Positions 22,833 through 31,619 of a DNA stretch of 31,619 bases are shown piece by piece (positions within the stretch are counted from its first letter, which is position 1; each line of letters begins with the position of its first letter). Source of the DNA: Fen-1273 sp035516035 (GTDB lineage Bacteria > Bacteroidota > Ignavibacteria > UBA10030 > UBA6906); assembly GCA_035516035.1 (NCBI GenBank), contig DATJAS010000147.1, positions 1 through 31,619 on the forward strand. The letters are read 5' to 3'. The notes beneath the pieces were generated by a model, which made no database searches, was not told where the DNA came from, and worked only from the letters and a program-made list of their open reading frames with translations. The translations under genes and the position numbers were made by a program.

Positions 22833-24017
22833 ATGATCACCGAGAAACCTGATATCGGTTCCCTCCGCATCGCGCGCACCGAAGGAGACGCGCCCCCGCG
22901 CCCGCAGGTCCCGTGGAAGTACCTCGTCGCCGGCGCCGCCGTGCTGGCAGCCGTCCTGGGCTTCGTGCTTCTGCGCGGCGCGCTTACTCCCGCCGTCGAG
23001 GTGGAGACCGCGACCGCAACGCTCACATCGCCGTCGCTCGCCAACAGCGTCCTCACCGCCAACGGCTACGTGGTGGCCCAGCGGAAGGCCGCCGTCGCCT
23101 CGAAAGGGACGGGACGGCTGGTCTACCTCGGGGTCGAGGAGGGATCGCGGGTGAAAGAAGGGGAGGTGATCGCCCGGCTCGAGGACCAGGACATGGTCGC
23201 GGCGCTCGCGAAAGCGCGCGCCGACCTGAATGTCGTCATGGCCGATTCGATCAACACCGCCAACACGCTCAGGCGGGAGAAGTCCCTCTTCGCCGCGAAT
23301 CTCGCGGCGCAGGCCGACCTGGACGCCGCGGAGGCGGCGTTTCTCCGCGTTTCGGCCGGCATTGTCTCCGCCAGGGCGGCGGTCGCGGAAGCGGAAGTGG
23401 CGCTGGAATACACCAGGATACGCGCCCCCTTCGACGGCACGGTCCTCACCAAGGACGCGGACGTGGGAGAAGTCGTCGCCCCGTTCGCTTCCTCCGCCAA
23501 TTCCCGGGGGGCGGTCGTGACGATGGCGGATATGGCCTCGCTCCAGGTGGAGGCGGACGTGTCCGAGTCCAACATCACGCGCGTGTCCGTGGGACAGCCG
23601 TGCGCGATCATTCTCGACGCGTACCCGGACACGCGCTACCAGGGGGTCGTCCACATGATCGTCCCCACGGCCGACAGAGCCAAGGCCACGGTCCTGACGA
23701 AGGTCGCCTTCCGGGCGCTGGACGCCCGGGTGCTCCCCGACATGAGCGCGAAGGTGCTTTTCCTGGGGAGCGCCATGACGGATTCGGCCGCCTCCGCCCC
23801 CTCCCGGATCACCGTGCCGTCGAGCGCCGTCACGGTGCGGGGCGCCCGCACCGTGGTCTTCACCGTGCATGACGGCGTCGCCGCCGAAACCGAGGTCGAC
23901 ACCGCCGGGCGCCTCGGCGTCCTCACGGTGATCGCCCGCGGGCTCTCGGCCGGGACCACCGTGATCGACCGCCCGGGCCCGTCCGTCGAGTCCGGGACGC
24001 GCGTCAAAATCAAGTAG
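22833..24017 (+). CDS. Periplasmic adaptor (membrane-fusion) protein, MacA/HlyD type
   Basis: 394 residues. A short cytoplasmic N-terminus and one anchor helix (about 29-48) lead into the adaptor fold: first half of the lipoyl-like barrel ('GTGRLVYLGVEEGSRVKEGEVIARLED', 93-118), an alpha-helical hairpin (120-190), the second barrel half ('YTRIRAPFDGTVLTKDADVGEVV', 193-215) and beta-barrel domains ('LQVEADVSESNITRVSVGQPC', 'ITVPSSAVTVRGARTVVFTV'). Such proteins link an inner-membrane ABC or RND pump to an outer-membrane channel. The three following genes give an ABC ATPase and two FtsX-type permeases, so it belongs to a MacAB-like system. The ATG at 22833 has only a weak ribosome site; a TATATTGA promoter-like box lies about 30 bp upstream. 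Confidence 0.93.
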   Translation: MITEKPDIGSLRIARTEGDAPPRPQVPWKYLVAGAAVLAAVLGFVLLRGALTPAVEVETATATLTSPSLANSVLTANGYVVAQRKAAVASKGTGRLVYLGVEEGSRVKEGEVIARLEDQDMVAALAKARADLNVVMADSINTANTLRREKSLFAANLAAQADLDAAEAAFLRVSAGIVSARAAVAEAEVALEYTRIRAPFDGTVLTKDADVGEVVAPFASSANSRGAVVTMADMASLQVEADVSESNITRVSVGQPCAIILDAYPDTRYQGVVHMIVPTADRAKATVLTKVAFRALDARVLPDMSAKVLFLGSAMTDSAASAPSRITVPSSAVTVRGARTVVFTVHDGVAAETEVDTAGRLGVLTVIARGLSAGTTVIDRPGPSVESGTRVKIK

Positions 24018-24043
24018 CGATCCACGTCCACGAGGAGAATTGC

Positions 24044-24727
<684 letters not shown>

Positions 24728-24734
24728 GGCGGCC

Positions 24735-25901
24735 ATGTTCATCATCAAGCTGGTCCTGAAGAACGCGCTGCGCCACAAGCTGCGCACCGCGCTGACGATC
24801 CTGGGCGTGGCGATCGCGGTCATGTCGTTCGGGTTCATGCGGACGATCGTCACCGCCTGGTCGGCCGGCGTCCAGTCGTCGGCCGAGAACCGGATGATCA
24901 CCCGGCAGGCCGTCTCGTTCATCTTCCCGCTCCCCTATTCCTGCCTGGGGCAGCTCCAGCAGGTTCCCGGGGTCACCGAGGTCACGTACGCGAACTGGTT
25001 CGGCGGGGTGTACAAGGACGCCGCCGATTTCAAGAACTTCTTCCCGCGGATCGCGGTCGACCCGGAGACGTACTTCTCCATCTACCCGGAGTTCGTGATC
25101 CCGGCCGACCAGTTCGCGGAATTCGCCAAGGAGCGGAATTCCTGCGTCGTGGGCGCCAAGCTGGCGCAGGAGCACGGGTTCAAGCTGGGCGACATTATCC
25201 CGATCGAGGGGGACATCTACCCCGGCCACTGGGAATTCGTGGTGCGCGGGATCTATCACGGGAAAGACCAGTCCACGGACGAGACACAGATGTTCTTCCA
25301 CTGGGACTACCTCAACGAGCGGATGCACGTCGAATCCCCCGGGCGGGAGGGACTGGTGGGATGGTACGTCCTCTCCGTGCGCAACGCCGCCGACATGCCG
25401 CGCGTGGCGAAGGAAGTGGACGACCGGTACAAGAACTCCCGCTCGGCGACGAAGACGGAAACCGAGCGGGAGTTCCAGCAGAGCTTCGTCGCCATGTCCG
25501 ACGCGATCATCAGCTCGCTCGAGGCGGTCTCGTACATCATCATCGGCATCATCCTGCTCGTGCTCGCCAACACGATCGTGATGGCGGCGCGAGAGAGGAC
25601 GAAGGAATACGCGGTCCTCAAGACGCTCGGGTTCTCGGCCGGCCACATCGCGGGGCTCATCGCCGGCGAGTCGATGCTCATCGCCTCGACGGGGCTGGCC
25701 ATCGGGCTGGCGCTCACATTCCCGCTCGCGATGGGATTTGCGAAGGCGTTCCCGACGTTCTTCCCCGTCTTCAACGTGGAGACGGTCACGATCATCATCT
25801 CGGTCACTGTCGCCCTGGGCGCCGGCTTCGTGGCCGCGCTCTTCCCCGCCGCGCGCGCCGTGCGGATGCGGATCGTGGACGGACTGAGATCAATCGACTG
25901 A
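24735..25901 (+). CDS. FtsX/MacB-like ABC transporter permease 1
   Basis: 388 residues with the MacB/LolCE topology: an N-terminal cytoplasmic lead ('LVLKNALRHKLRTALTILGVAIAV'), one membrane helix, a periplasmic domain of about 220 residues, then three C-terminal helices starting near residue 265. The conserved cytoplasmic loop 'ERTKEYAVLKTLGFSAGHI' couples to the ATPase. The periplasmic part contains 'CVVGAKLAQEHGFKLGDIIPI', typical of MacB_PCD domains. It is read with the ATPase gene and is followed 4 bp later by a second, different permease, so the pump is probably a heterodimer. Confidence 0.94.
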   Translation: MFIIKLVLKNALRHKLRTALTILGVAIAVMSFGFMRTIVTAWSAGVQSSAENRMITRQAVSFIFPLPYSCLGQLQQVPGVTEVTYANWFGGVYKDAADFKNFFPRIAVDPETYFSIYPEFVIPADQFAEFAKERNSCVVGAKLAQEHGFKLGDIIPIEGDIYPGHWEFVVRGIYHGKDQSTDETQMFFHWDYLNERMHVESPGREGLVGWYVLSVRNAADMPRVAKEVDDRYKNSRSATKTETEREFQQSFVAMSDAIISSLEAVSYIIIGIILLVLANTIVMAARERTKEYAVLKTLGFSAGHIAGLIAGESMLIASTGLAIGLALTFPLAMGFAKAFPTFFPVFNVETVTIIISVTVALGAGFVAALFPAARAVRMRIVDGLRSID

Positions 25902-25905
25902 GGCC

Positions 25906-27075
25906 ATGAAAATTCCCCTGAAATACACCTGGCGGAGCCTCTGGACGCGGAGGCTGACGACGCTCCTGACGCTGACCGGCATCGCCCTGGTCGTGTTCGT
26001 GTTTGCCGCCGTGCTGATGCTCTCCAACGGCGTCCAGCAGACGATGGTCGACACCGGCGCGGACGACAACGTGATCGCCCTGCGCCGCTCGGCAAACTCG
26101 GAGCTGGTGAGCCAGATCGACCGCGACGCCGCCAACCTGATCAGGACCGACCCGGGGATCGCCGCCGGGGCGGACGGCGCGCCGGTCATGTCCACCGAGG
26201 TGGTGGTCATCATCAACCTCCAGCGGAAGGACGTCAACGGCCTGGGCAACATCACCGTGCGCGGCGTCTCGCCCCAGGCGATGGCGCTCCGGCCGGAAGT
26301 CAGGATCGTGGACGGGCAGATGTTCCGCACGGGAAGCCACGAGATCATCGTGGGCACGAGCATCGCCGCGCGCTACAGGGGAACGGGCACCGGCGAACAG
26401 ATCAGGTTCGGCGACGCGATGTGGACCGTGGTGGGGCACTTCACGGCGGAGGGGACGGGGTTCGAGTCGGAGATCTGGGGAGACGTCGAGCAGCTCATGC
26501 CGGCGTTCGGCCGGCCGGTGTTCTCCTCGCTGACGTTCAAGCTGCGCAACGCCGGCGACTATGAAGCCGTGAAGAAGCGGATCGAATCCGACCCGCGGAC
26601 GCAGTACACGGAGCTGAAACGGGAGAAGGTCTACTACCGGGAGCAGTCGCAGCTCATGTCGGACTTCATCAAGATCCTCGGGCTCATCGTCACGATCATT
26701 TTCAGCATCGGGGCGGTGATCGGGGCCATGATCACCATGTACGCGGCGGTGGCAAACAGGACGACGGAGATCGGGACGATGCGGGCGCTGGGGTTCCGCC
26801 GGCGAAGCGTGCTGGCGGCATTCATGATCGAGAGCGTCTGCCTGGCGCTCCTGGGGGGAGCCGCCGGGGTGGCGCTCGCCTCGCTGATGTCGTTCGTGCG
26901 CATCGCCACCGTCAACTTCTCGACCTTCTCGGAGCTCGCCTTCGGGTTCACGCTCTCCCCCCGGATCGTGATGAGCTCGATGTTCTTCTCGCTCGTGATG
27001 GGCTTTGCCGGCGGGTTCCTCCCCGCCGTGCGGGCCGCGCGGATGAGCATTCTCGCCGCGCTCCGCTCGGCCTAG
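25906..27075 (+). CDS. FtsX/MacB-like ABC transporter permease 2
   Basis: 389 residues, same layout as the preceding permease: 'YTWRSLWTRRLTTLLTLTGIALVVFVFAAVLM', a periplasmic domain with 'HEIIVGTSIAARYRGTGTGEQIRFGDAMWTVVGHF', then three helices with the coupling loop 'NRTTEIGTMRALGFRRRSVLAAFMIES' and the end 'PAVRAARMSILAALRSA'. It is not a close copy of permease 1. It is last in the adaptor-ATPase-permease-permease operon and converges with the DUF2461 gene, leaving 8 bp between stops. No outer-membrane channel gene lies next to it, so a TolC-like partner would be elsewhere. Confidence 0.94.
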   Translation: MKIPLKYTWRSLWTRRLTTLLTLTGIALVVFVFAAVLMLSNGVQQTMVDTGADDNVIALRRSANSELVSQIDRDAANLIRTDPGIAAGADGAPVMSTEVVVIINLQRKDVNGLGNITVRGVSPQAMALRPEVRIVDGQMFRTGSHEIIVGTSIAARYRGTGTGEQIRFGDAMWTVVGHFTAEGTGFESEIWGDVEQLMPAFGRPVFSSLTFKLRNAGDYEAVKKRIESDPRTQYTELKREKVYYREQSQLMSDFIKILGLIVTIIFSIGAVIGAMITMYAAVANRTTEIGTMRALGFRRRSVLAAFMIESVCLALLGGAAGVALASLMSFVRIATVNFSTFSELAFGFTLSPRIVMSSMFFSLVMGFAGGFLPAVRAARMSILAALRSA

Positions 27076-27083
27076 GGAAGCGT

Positions 27084-27791
27084 TCAGGCCGTGGCGCGGA
27101 CGAGCCAGCGCACGAGCGGCATCGTGTCGGCGAACGTCTGCGCCACCTTTTCCAGGAATGACGGCGTGAGGCAGTCCTTCTCCCGGAGCTCGATCCCCAC
27201 GAAGTACTGCTTGTGGCGGAGGTGATCGATCATCGGGTGATCGGGCCGGTACCCGAGCGGCGCCCGCGACAGCATCTCTCCCTGTATCCCGCCGAATCTC
27301 CTCCTGAAGCGCTGCGCCCCGACGATCGCGAGGTAGTCGTCGGGTCTCTCCGCGATGCTTTTCCTGATGGCCTTCAACTGCTCGCCGGAAGGCATATAGA
27401 GCCCCCCGCCCGCGAAGATCTCGTCCTCGCCGACGCCCACGTAGAGCCCGGGACCCTCGGAAGCCCCCTTCGTGGTGCGGGGACCGAACCAGGCCGCGAC
27501 ATTCGTCTTGTACGGCGCCTTGTTCCTGCTGAACCGCACGTCCCTGTAGATGCGGAATATCGACCGCCGGGGATTGAATTCCACCTCGGGGATCTCGTCG
27601 TGCAGGCGCACGGCGAGTCCGGCGATCAGGCACTGCATGGGAAAGCGGACATTCTCCTCGTAGTCCGCCTTGTGCTTCAGGAACCAGGGGCGGTTGTTGT
27701 TCCGCTTCAGCGTGTGCAGGAACTTCAACCCTTCCCGGGGAAAACCCCTGAAGGGAGGATACAGGACGTCGTCGAGAGGAGGGCGGGGCAT
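27084..27791 (-). CDS. DUF2461 family protein
   Basis: 235 residues from the ATG at 27791. The frame continues to a TTG at 27854, but that part is translation of an AT-rich repeat (NSELSIQNS) and is excluded. DUF2461 hallmarks are clear: 'FPREGLKFLHTLKRNNNRPWFLKHKADYEENV', 'FNPRRSIFRIYRDVRFSRNKAPYKTNVAAWF', 'GPGLYVGVGEDEIFAGGGLYMPSGEQLKAIRKSI' and 'HKQYFVGIEL'. The biochemical role of the family is unknown; there is no signal peptide or membrane helix. The start has no good Shine-Dalgarno site. Confidence 0.93.
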   Translation of the reverse strand: MPRPPLDDVLYPPFRGFPREGLKFLHTLKRNNNRPWFLKHKADYEENVRFPMQCLIAGLAVRLHDEIPEVEFNPRRSIFRIYRDVRFSRNKAPYKTNVAAWFGPRTTKGASEGPGLYVGVGEDEIFAGGGLYMPSGEQLKAIRKSIAERPDDYLAIVGAQRFRRRFGGIQGEMLSRAPLGYRPDHPMIDHLRHKQYFVGIELREKDCLTPSFLEKVAQTFADTMPLVRWLVRATA

Positions 27792-27861
27792 GAGGGGAGA
27801 TGAATTCTGAATGCTGAGCTCTGAGTTCTGAATTCTCAATTGAATAAACAACAAGAATTGG
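27792..27861. repeat. AT-rich short-period repeat between DUF2461 and the phosphatase gene
   Basis: This 70-bp gap is AT-rich against a GC-rich background. On the minus strand it holds degenerate tandem units built on TTCAGAATTC / CTCAGA (AATTCAGAACTCAGAGCTCAG and similar between about 27800 and 27840). It looks like a simple or dispersed repeat and could also supply the promoter for the DUF2461 gene. Confidence 0.5.
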
Positions 27862-29088
27862 TCATTTGCTAACGACTCGACCGGTCTTCGTTATAGTGAA
27901 TGTCGAGTGGCCGCCCCCCATGTCGATCGGGTCGCCGTTGTTGCCGTTGTAGAAGACGACGCTGATGCAGTCGCTGCCGAATGCGAGGCGGACGAACCCT
28001 GGGAGCGATTCCCCCTGCGCCGACGGATCGGTGATTGCGGATGTGAAGACGCGTGGCGGCACGGGATAGCGGACGCGGGCGGGGGCGGCCGCCGCGCCCG
28101 CGATGATCTGCACGGAGGGGAACGGGTCGGTGTCGGCGCCCTGTCCCGCGATGAGCTGGAGGCTGTGGTCGTGCGCCGAAAGCGCGCACTGGATCCTGAC
28201 GCCCGCGCCGCGCACCACCGCCTTCACCGAGTCGATCCATGAGGCATAGCGCGAGGCGCACAGGTCTTCCGGATCGAGCCGGTTCACCAGCCACGACAGC
28301 GCGCTCGAATCGCGGTCGCACGGGGGGACGTACGCGACGGCGGCGGCATCCTCGTCCCATGCGGTGTATCCCCCGTGCTCTCCCGCGGAGACGAACGGGT
28401 GGTGGTCGCAGAGAACGCGCCAGGCGATGTGCGGCCGCGCGCGGTCGCCGGCGAGGATGCTCCCCAGCGCGCGGAGCGCCGGCGACCAGAGCGCGGCGGG
28501 CGTGCGCAGCGGGATCGCAGAATCAAAGAATATGAACTGGACGGAGTCTCCTCCCCCGGGACGGATGGGAAACGCGGCCTCGGCCGGCATGCCGAAATGG
28601 TACGTCCAAAGCGGTATCGCCGCCTCGCGTCTCACGCCTGCGTCCGTGAGGCCGATCGGCGCCTCGCGGATCTTCACCAGCCCGAGCAGGACCGAGCTTT
28701 CGATCGCGTTCCGCGCGTAGTAGTCGTGCTCCCCCGGAACGGCGATGCAGCGGTCGCGCCCGAGATCTTCCATCGTTTCACGGAACGGCTCGAGCACGGC
28801 GTCCACCGCCCCCCGGACGTCGCCGCGGGGGATATTGAGCCCCGTGGGCGTGAACATATCCCCCAGGAAGAGGAGGAGGTCGAACTTCCCGGCGTCGTGC
28901 TGACCCGTGTGCATGTTCGCCACGTATGCCGCGCACCCGCGCAGGACGCCTCCCGCCTCGCCGCAATCCCCCATGGCGATGACGGTGAGACTGTCCGGGC
29001 CGCCGCCTGACCCGGGCGGGGGCGCGGCGCCCGCTTCCGGAAGCGCAAGCGCGAGGATGACGCACAACGAACGAAGTGCCAGCACCAC
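27862..29088 (-). CDS. Exported metallophosphoesterase, ACP5/purple-acid-phosphatase-like
   Basis: 408 residues from a GTG at 29088 preceded by GGGGGAGGAGGG. It has a signal peptide (residues 2-21), so it acts outside the cytoplasm. The five metal-site blocks follow the order of tartrate-resistant (ACP5) acid phosphatases: 'MGDCGEAGG', 'FLGDMFTPTGL', 'VPGEHDYY', 'CDHHPFVSAGEHGG' and 'SAHDHSLQ'. Known enzymes read GDNFYxTG and GNHD at blocks two and three. Here the Tyr iron ligand is Thr and the GNHD Asn is Glu, so metal content and activity may differ. It starts 16 bp after the end of the ABC-2 permease gene and is likely co-transcribed with the exporter. The substrate is unknown. Confidence 0.85.
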   Translation of the reverse strand: MVLALRSLCVILALALPEAGAAPPPGSGGGPDSLTVIAMGDCGEAGGVLRGCAAYVANMHTGQHDAGKFDLLLFLGDMFTPTGLNIPRGDVRGAVDAVLEPFRETMEDLGRDRCIAVPGEHDYYARNAIESSVLLGLVKIREAPIGLTDAGVRREAAIPLWTYHFGMPAEAAFPIRPGGGDSVQFIFFDSAIPLRTPAALWSPALRALGSILAGDRARPHIAWRVLCDHHPFVSAGEHGGYTAWDEDAAAVAYVPPCDRDSSALSWLVNRLDPEDLCASRYASWIDSVKAVVRGAGVRIQCALSAHDHSLQLIAGQGADTDPFPSVQIIAGAAAAPARVRYPVPPRVFTSAITDPSAQGESLPGFVRLAFGSDCISVVFYNGNNGDPIDMGGGHSTFTITKTGRVVSK

Positions 29089-29104
29089 TCCCTCCTCCCC
29101 CGAT

Positions 29105-30241
29105 CTACTCGAGAGTTTTGTGGAACCGCAGGACGCTCAGCGTGAGGATCGTCGCGCCGATGGCCAGGAGCGCAAGCGCCTGCGCCCAGAGCTCGGCCAG
29201 GCCCGACCCCTTCAGGAACACCCCCCGCACGATTTCCAGGAAGTAACGGAGGGGGATGATGTACGTCACCCACTGGATGACGCGCGGCATGTTCGCTATC
29301 GGGAACGCGAACCCGGAGAGGAACAGGAACGGCATGAAGAAGAAAAACTGGGCGATCAGCATCGCCTGCTGCTGTGAGCGGGCGACCGTGGAGATGAACA
29401 GGCCCAGCCCGAGCGTCGTGAGGATGAAGAGGGCGCTCAGGGCGAACACCAGGGGCACGGCCCCGACCATGGGAACGCCGAACCAGAAGCGGGCGATCGC
29501 CAGGACGATCACCACGTCGACGAACCCGATCACCGTGAACGGGAGGAGCTTCCCCAGGATGAGCTCAAAGGAGCGGATGGGCGTCACCATGAGCTGCTCC
29601 AGCGTCCCGATCTCCTTCTCCTTGACGATCCCCAGCGACGTGAGCGTCATCGTGATGATCATCAGGACCAGCGCCACCACGCCCGGCACCATGTAGTAGG
29701 CGCTCAGGAGGTCCGGGTTGAACCAGATCCTGGGCTCCGGCACGATCCGCCCGACGCGCGCCGCGCCAAGGAGCGGGAGATACTGCGCCGTCACTCCCTG
29801 CGCGTAGGAGGCGACGATCTGCTGGGCGTAGCCCAGGAGGATGTTGGCGGTGTTGGCGTCCGTCCCGTCGAGTATCACCTGCACCTGCGCGGTCTCCCCC
29901 GCGAGCTGCTTGCGGGAAAACCCGTCGGGGATCACCAGGGCGATGTTCGCCTTTCCTTCCTCCACGAGCGGGTTGAGCGCCGCGGGATCGTCGACCGCGT
30001 ACCGGCCGATGAAATAGGTGGTGTTCGTGAAGTTGCGGACGAACGCCCTGCTCGCCGCGGTCCGGTCCATATCGCACACGGCGAGCGTGCTGTTCGTAAT
30101 ATCCGTGGTGGCGGCGTACCCCAGGAGGAGCACCATCACGAAGGGGGCGACGACCGAGACGGCCAGCATCCGCCGGTCCTGCCGGATCTGGTAGAACTCC
30201 TTCCGGACCATTTCGCCGATCACCGCGAGCGAGGCGCGCAT
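29105..30241 (-). CDS. ABC-2 type transporter permease (second of pair)
   Basis: 378 residues: 'MVRKEFYQIRQDRRMLAVSVVAPFVMVLLLGYA' gives the N-terminal Arg-Lys-Glu elbow and first helix. An extracytoplasmic domain of about 130 residues follows ('QVQVILDGTDANTANILLGYAQQIV'), then five C-terminal helices with the conserved 'VKEKEIGTLEQLMVTPIRSFELILGKLLPF' loop. This is the YhhJ/YbhR-like ABC2_membrane_3 architecture used to export drugs or hydrophobic compounds. The ATG at 30241 is one base after the stop of the upstream permease, with GGAG in that gene's end, so translation is coupled. Confidence 0.94.
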   Translation of the reverse strand: MRASLAVIGEMVRKEFYQIRQDRRMLAVSVVAPFVMVLLLGYAATTDITNSTLAVCDMDRTAASRAFVRNFTNTTYFIGRYAVDDPAALNPLVEEGKANIALVIPDGFSRKQLAGETAQVQVILDGTDANTANILLGYAQQIVASYAQGVTAQYLPLLGAARVGRIVPEPRIWFNPDLLSAYYMVPGVVALVLMIITMTLTSLGIVKEKEIGTLEQLMVTPIRSFELILGKLLPFTVIGFVDVVIVLAIARFWFGVPMVGAVPLVFALSALFILTTLGLGLFISTVARSQQQAMLIAQFFFFMPFLFLSGFAFPIANMPRVIQWVTYIIPLRYFLEIVRGVFLKGSGLAELWAQALALLAIGATILTLSVLRFHKTLE

Positions 30242-30242
30242 G

Positions 30243-31379
30243 TCAGGCGCTCCGTTTCCGCATCCGCAGGGCGCTCAGGCCCAGCGTCACCGCCGCAAAG
30301 GCCGCCATGGAGGCGAACGGCTGCCAGACGGCGGTGAACGACACGCCCTTCAGCATCACGCTCCGCACCACGATCAGGAAGAACTTGTTCACCGCAAGGT
30401 TGGAGACGACCTGCAGCACGACGGGCATCGTGGCGATCGGGAAAATGAACCCCGACAGGAGGAAGGAGGGGAGGAGCGAGCTGAAGACGGAGATCATGAA
30501 CGCCACCTGCTGGGAATCGGTCACCGTCGAGATCAGGAGGCCCTGTCCCAGCCCCCCCAGTATGATCATCGTGATGGCCCCGTACAGGAAGAGGATGCTC
30601 CCCCTGACCTCCACGCCGAAGAGGAGATACCCCAGGACCAGGATGGCGCTCGCGGCGATGAGGCTGATCCCCAGGTAGGGAATCGTCTTTCCCAGGATGA
30701 TCTCGACCGGCCGCAGCGGCGACACCATGAGCTGCTCCATCGTGCCCCGCTCCTTTTCCCGGACGACCGTGAGCGACGTGGAGATGACCGCCGTGAGCAC
30801 GATGATGAACCCGATGAGGCCGGGAACGAGGAACTTCGACGAGATCAGGTCGGGGTTGTACCAGATGCGCGGCTGGAAGTCAATCGGGACGGGGAACGCG
30901 CCTCCCCGGAGCGCGAACGCGTCGGCCACGAGGCGCGTCGCGTAGTCCGCCGTCAGGCGCGTCGCCGTGGCGACCGCCTGCCCCGCGGTGTTGGCATCGG
31001 CGCCGTCCACGAGGATCTGGACGTGGACCTCCTCTCCCGCGACCAGGCGGGAGGCGAACTCCGCGGGAACCACAATGGCGATCTTCGCACGCCCGCGCAG
31101 GAACAGCTCCTCGATCTCCGGGTACGAGCGGGCGTCGTAGCGTTCGTCGAAGTATTCCGTGTGCCTGAACTTGTCCAGGAACGCCCGGCTCCCGGGTGTC
31201 CCGTCCTGGTCGAATATCACCATCGGCGTGTGCTTGACGTCGAAGTTGAGGGCGTAGCCGACCAGGATGATAATCGCCGCGGGGAGCACGAGCAGCATGC
31301 CGAGCGAGGTGGGATCGCGCCTCACCTGGCGCAGCTCCTTCACGATGATCGGTTTGAGGGGCCTCAGCGGGAATGTCAC
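30243..31379 (-). CDS. ABC-2 type transporter permease (first of pair)
   Basis: 378 residues, the same length and layout as the downstream permease but clearly diverged: 'IIVKELRQVRRDPTSLGMLLVLPAAIIILVGYALNFD', an extracytoplasmic domain with 'VHVQILVDGADANTAGQAV', and 'VVREKERGTMEQLMVSPLRPVEIILGKTIPY' before the C-terminal helices. The GTG start at 31379 overlaps the ATPase stop by two bases (GTGA), a coupled junction. The two permeases probably form a heterodimer with the ATPase encoded upstream; an adaptor gene of the YhiI/HlyD kind may lie beyond the window. Confidence 0.94.
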   Translation of the reverse strand: MTFPLRPLKPIIVKELRQVRRDPTSLGMLLVLPAAIIILVGYALNFDVKHTPMVIFDQDGTPGSRAFLDKFRHTEYFDERYDARSYPEIEELFLRGRAKIAIVVPAEFASRLVAGEEVHVQILVDGADANTAGQAVATATRLTADYATRLVADAFALRGGAFPVPIDFQPRIWYNPDLISSKFLVPGLIGFIIVLTAVISTSLTVVREKERGTMEQLMVSPLRPVEIILGKTIPYLGISLIAASAILVLGYLLFGVEVRGSILFLYGAITMIILGGLGQGLLISTVTDSQQVAFMISVFSSLLPSFLLSGFIFPIATMPVVLQVVSNLAVNKFFLIVVRSVMLKGVSFTAVWQPFASMAAFAAVTLGLSALRMRKRSA

Positions 31380-31619
31380 GCGGCACCTCCCGCGGCGGCC
31401 GGGGCCTCCTGCCGGTCGAGCAGGTAGAGAAATACGTCTTCCAGCGAAGGGACGATCCGCTCGATCCTCCGGACCTGTATCCCTGCCCGGCCGAGGGCGC
31501 CCGTGATCAGGCGCGCCCCTTCCCGTTCATCCGTCACCATGACGTGCAGCGAGGTCCCGAAGACCGACGTCTCGAGCGCCCACGGGCACGCGCGCACGGT
31601 CTCCAGCGCCTCGACGATG
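31376..31619 (-). CDS. ABC transporter ATP-binding protein (C-terminal part only)
   Basis: About 80 residues are visible before the window edge; the Walker motifs lie outside. The fragment 'VTDEREGARLITGALGRAGIQVRRIERIVPSLEDVFLYLLDRQ' has the PSLEDVF ending typical of ATPases that serve ABC-2 (drug-export) permeases, and its stop overlaps the start of such a permease. The frame is open to the edge. Confidence 0.85.
   Translation of the reverse strand, partial: IVEALETVRACPWALETSVFGTSLHVMVTDEREGARLITGALGRAGIQVRRIERIVPSLEDVFLYLLDRQEAPAAAGGAA

Noticed and set aside
25804..27633. Minus-strand open frame of 609 codons
   Set aside because: It is antisense to permease 2 and out of frame with DUF2461; no recognisable motif.
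27792..27854. Upstream TTG start adding 21 residues to the DUF2461 protein
   Set aside because: The extra codons translate a degenerate TTCAGA repeat and are not part of the family.

Overview
The window is GC-rich (roughly 60-65% by eye) and tightly packed. It looks like a chromosomal fragment from the FCB group of bacteria, most like a high-GC member of the Ignavibacteria/Bacteroidota. Two large exported proteins end in the type IX secretion (T9SS) C-terminal sorting domain in its 'NPNPFNPSTTIR' form, which is common there. Several start regions also carry Bacteroidota-style promoters (TTG, about 20 bp, TAnnTTTG-like). No rRNA, tRNA, CRISPR array, transposase or phage gene was found, so nothing marks the window as a recent mobile island. 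Family calls come from reading motifs; no database search was run.

Left part (1-6.9 kb): the 3' end of a large PEP-carboxylase-like gene; a small one-helix membrane protein; a 934-residue T9SS cargo built of Asp-box/BNR repeats; and, divergent from it, a class III nucleotide cyclase with a C-terminal FHA domain.

Centre (6.9-17.1 kb): a long run of minus-strand genes. In transcription order it encodes a double-FHA protein, a PP2C phosphatase, a PknB-type Ser/Thr kinase with a PEGA-rich exported region, a secreted TPR/CsgG-domain protein, a CsgG-like lipoprotein with TPRs, a T9SS cargo with TIG domains, and an outer-membrane beta-barrel protein. The first five genes are separated by only 4-31 bp and look like one operon. 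The arrangement suggests a phospho-signalling circuit reaching from the cytoplasm to the periplasm and outer membrane. It is the most interesting system in the window.

Right part (17.1-31.6 kb): a 437-bp intergenic region with divergent promoters and several hairpins; a peptide-use pair (peptidase T and an OPT-family transporter); an ABC transmembrane-domain protein without an ATPase; a DUF423 protein; a small membrane protein; a four-gene MacAB-like export operon (adaptor, ATPase, two FtsX-like permeases); and, on the minus strand, DUF2461, an exported acid-phosphatase-like metallophosphoesterase, two ABC-2 permeases and the C-terminus of their ATPase, which runs off the window.

Small repeats: three loci (2.8, 6.8 and 11.0 kb) carry the same REP-like stem-loop family, bounded by AGATTGC and CGCAATGAC. 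An AT-rich TTCAGA-type repeat lies before the DUF2461 gene.
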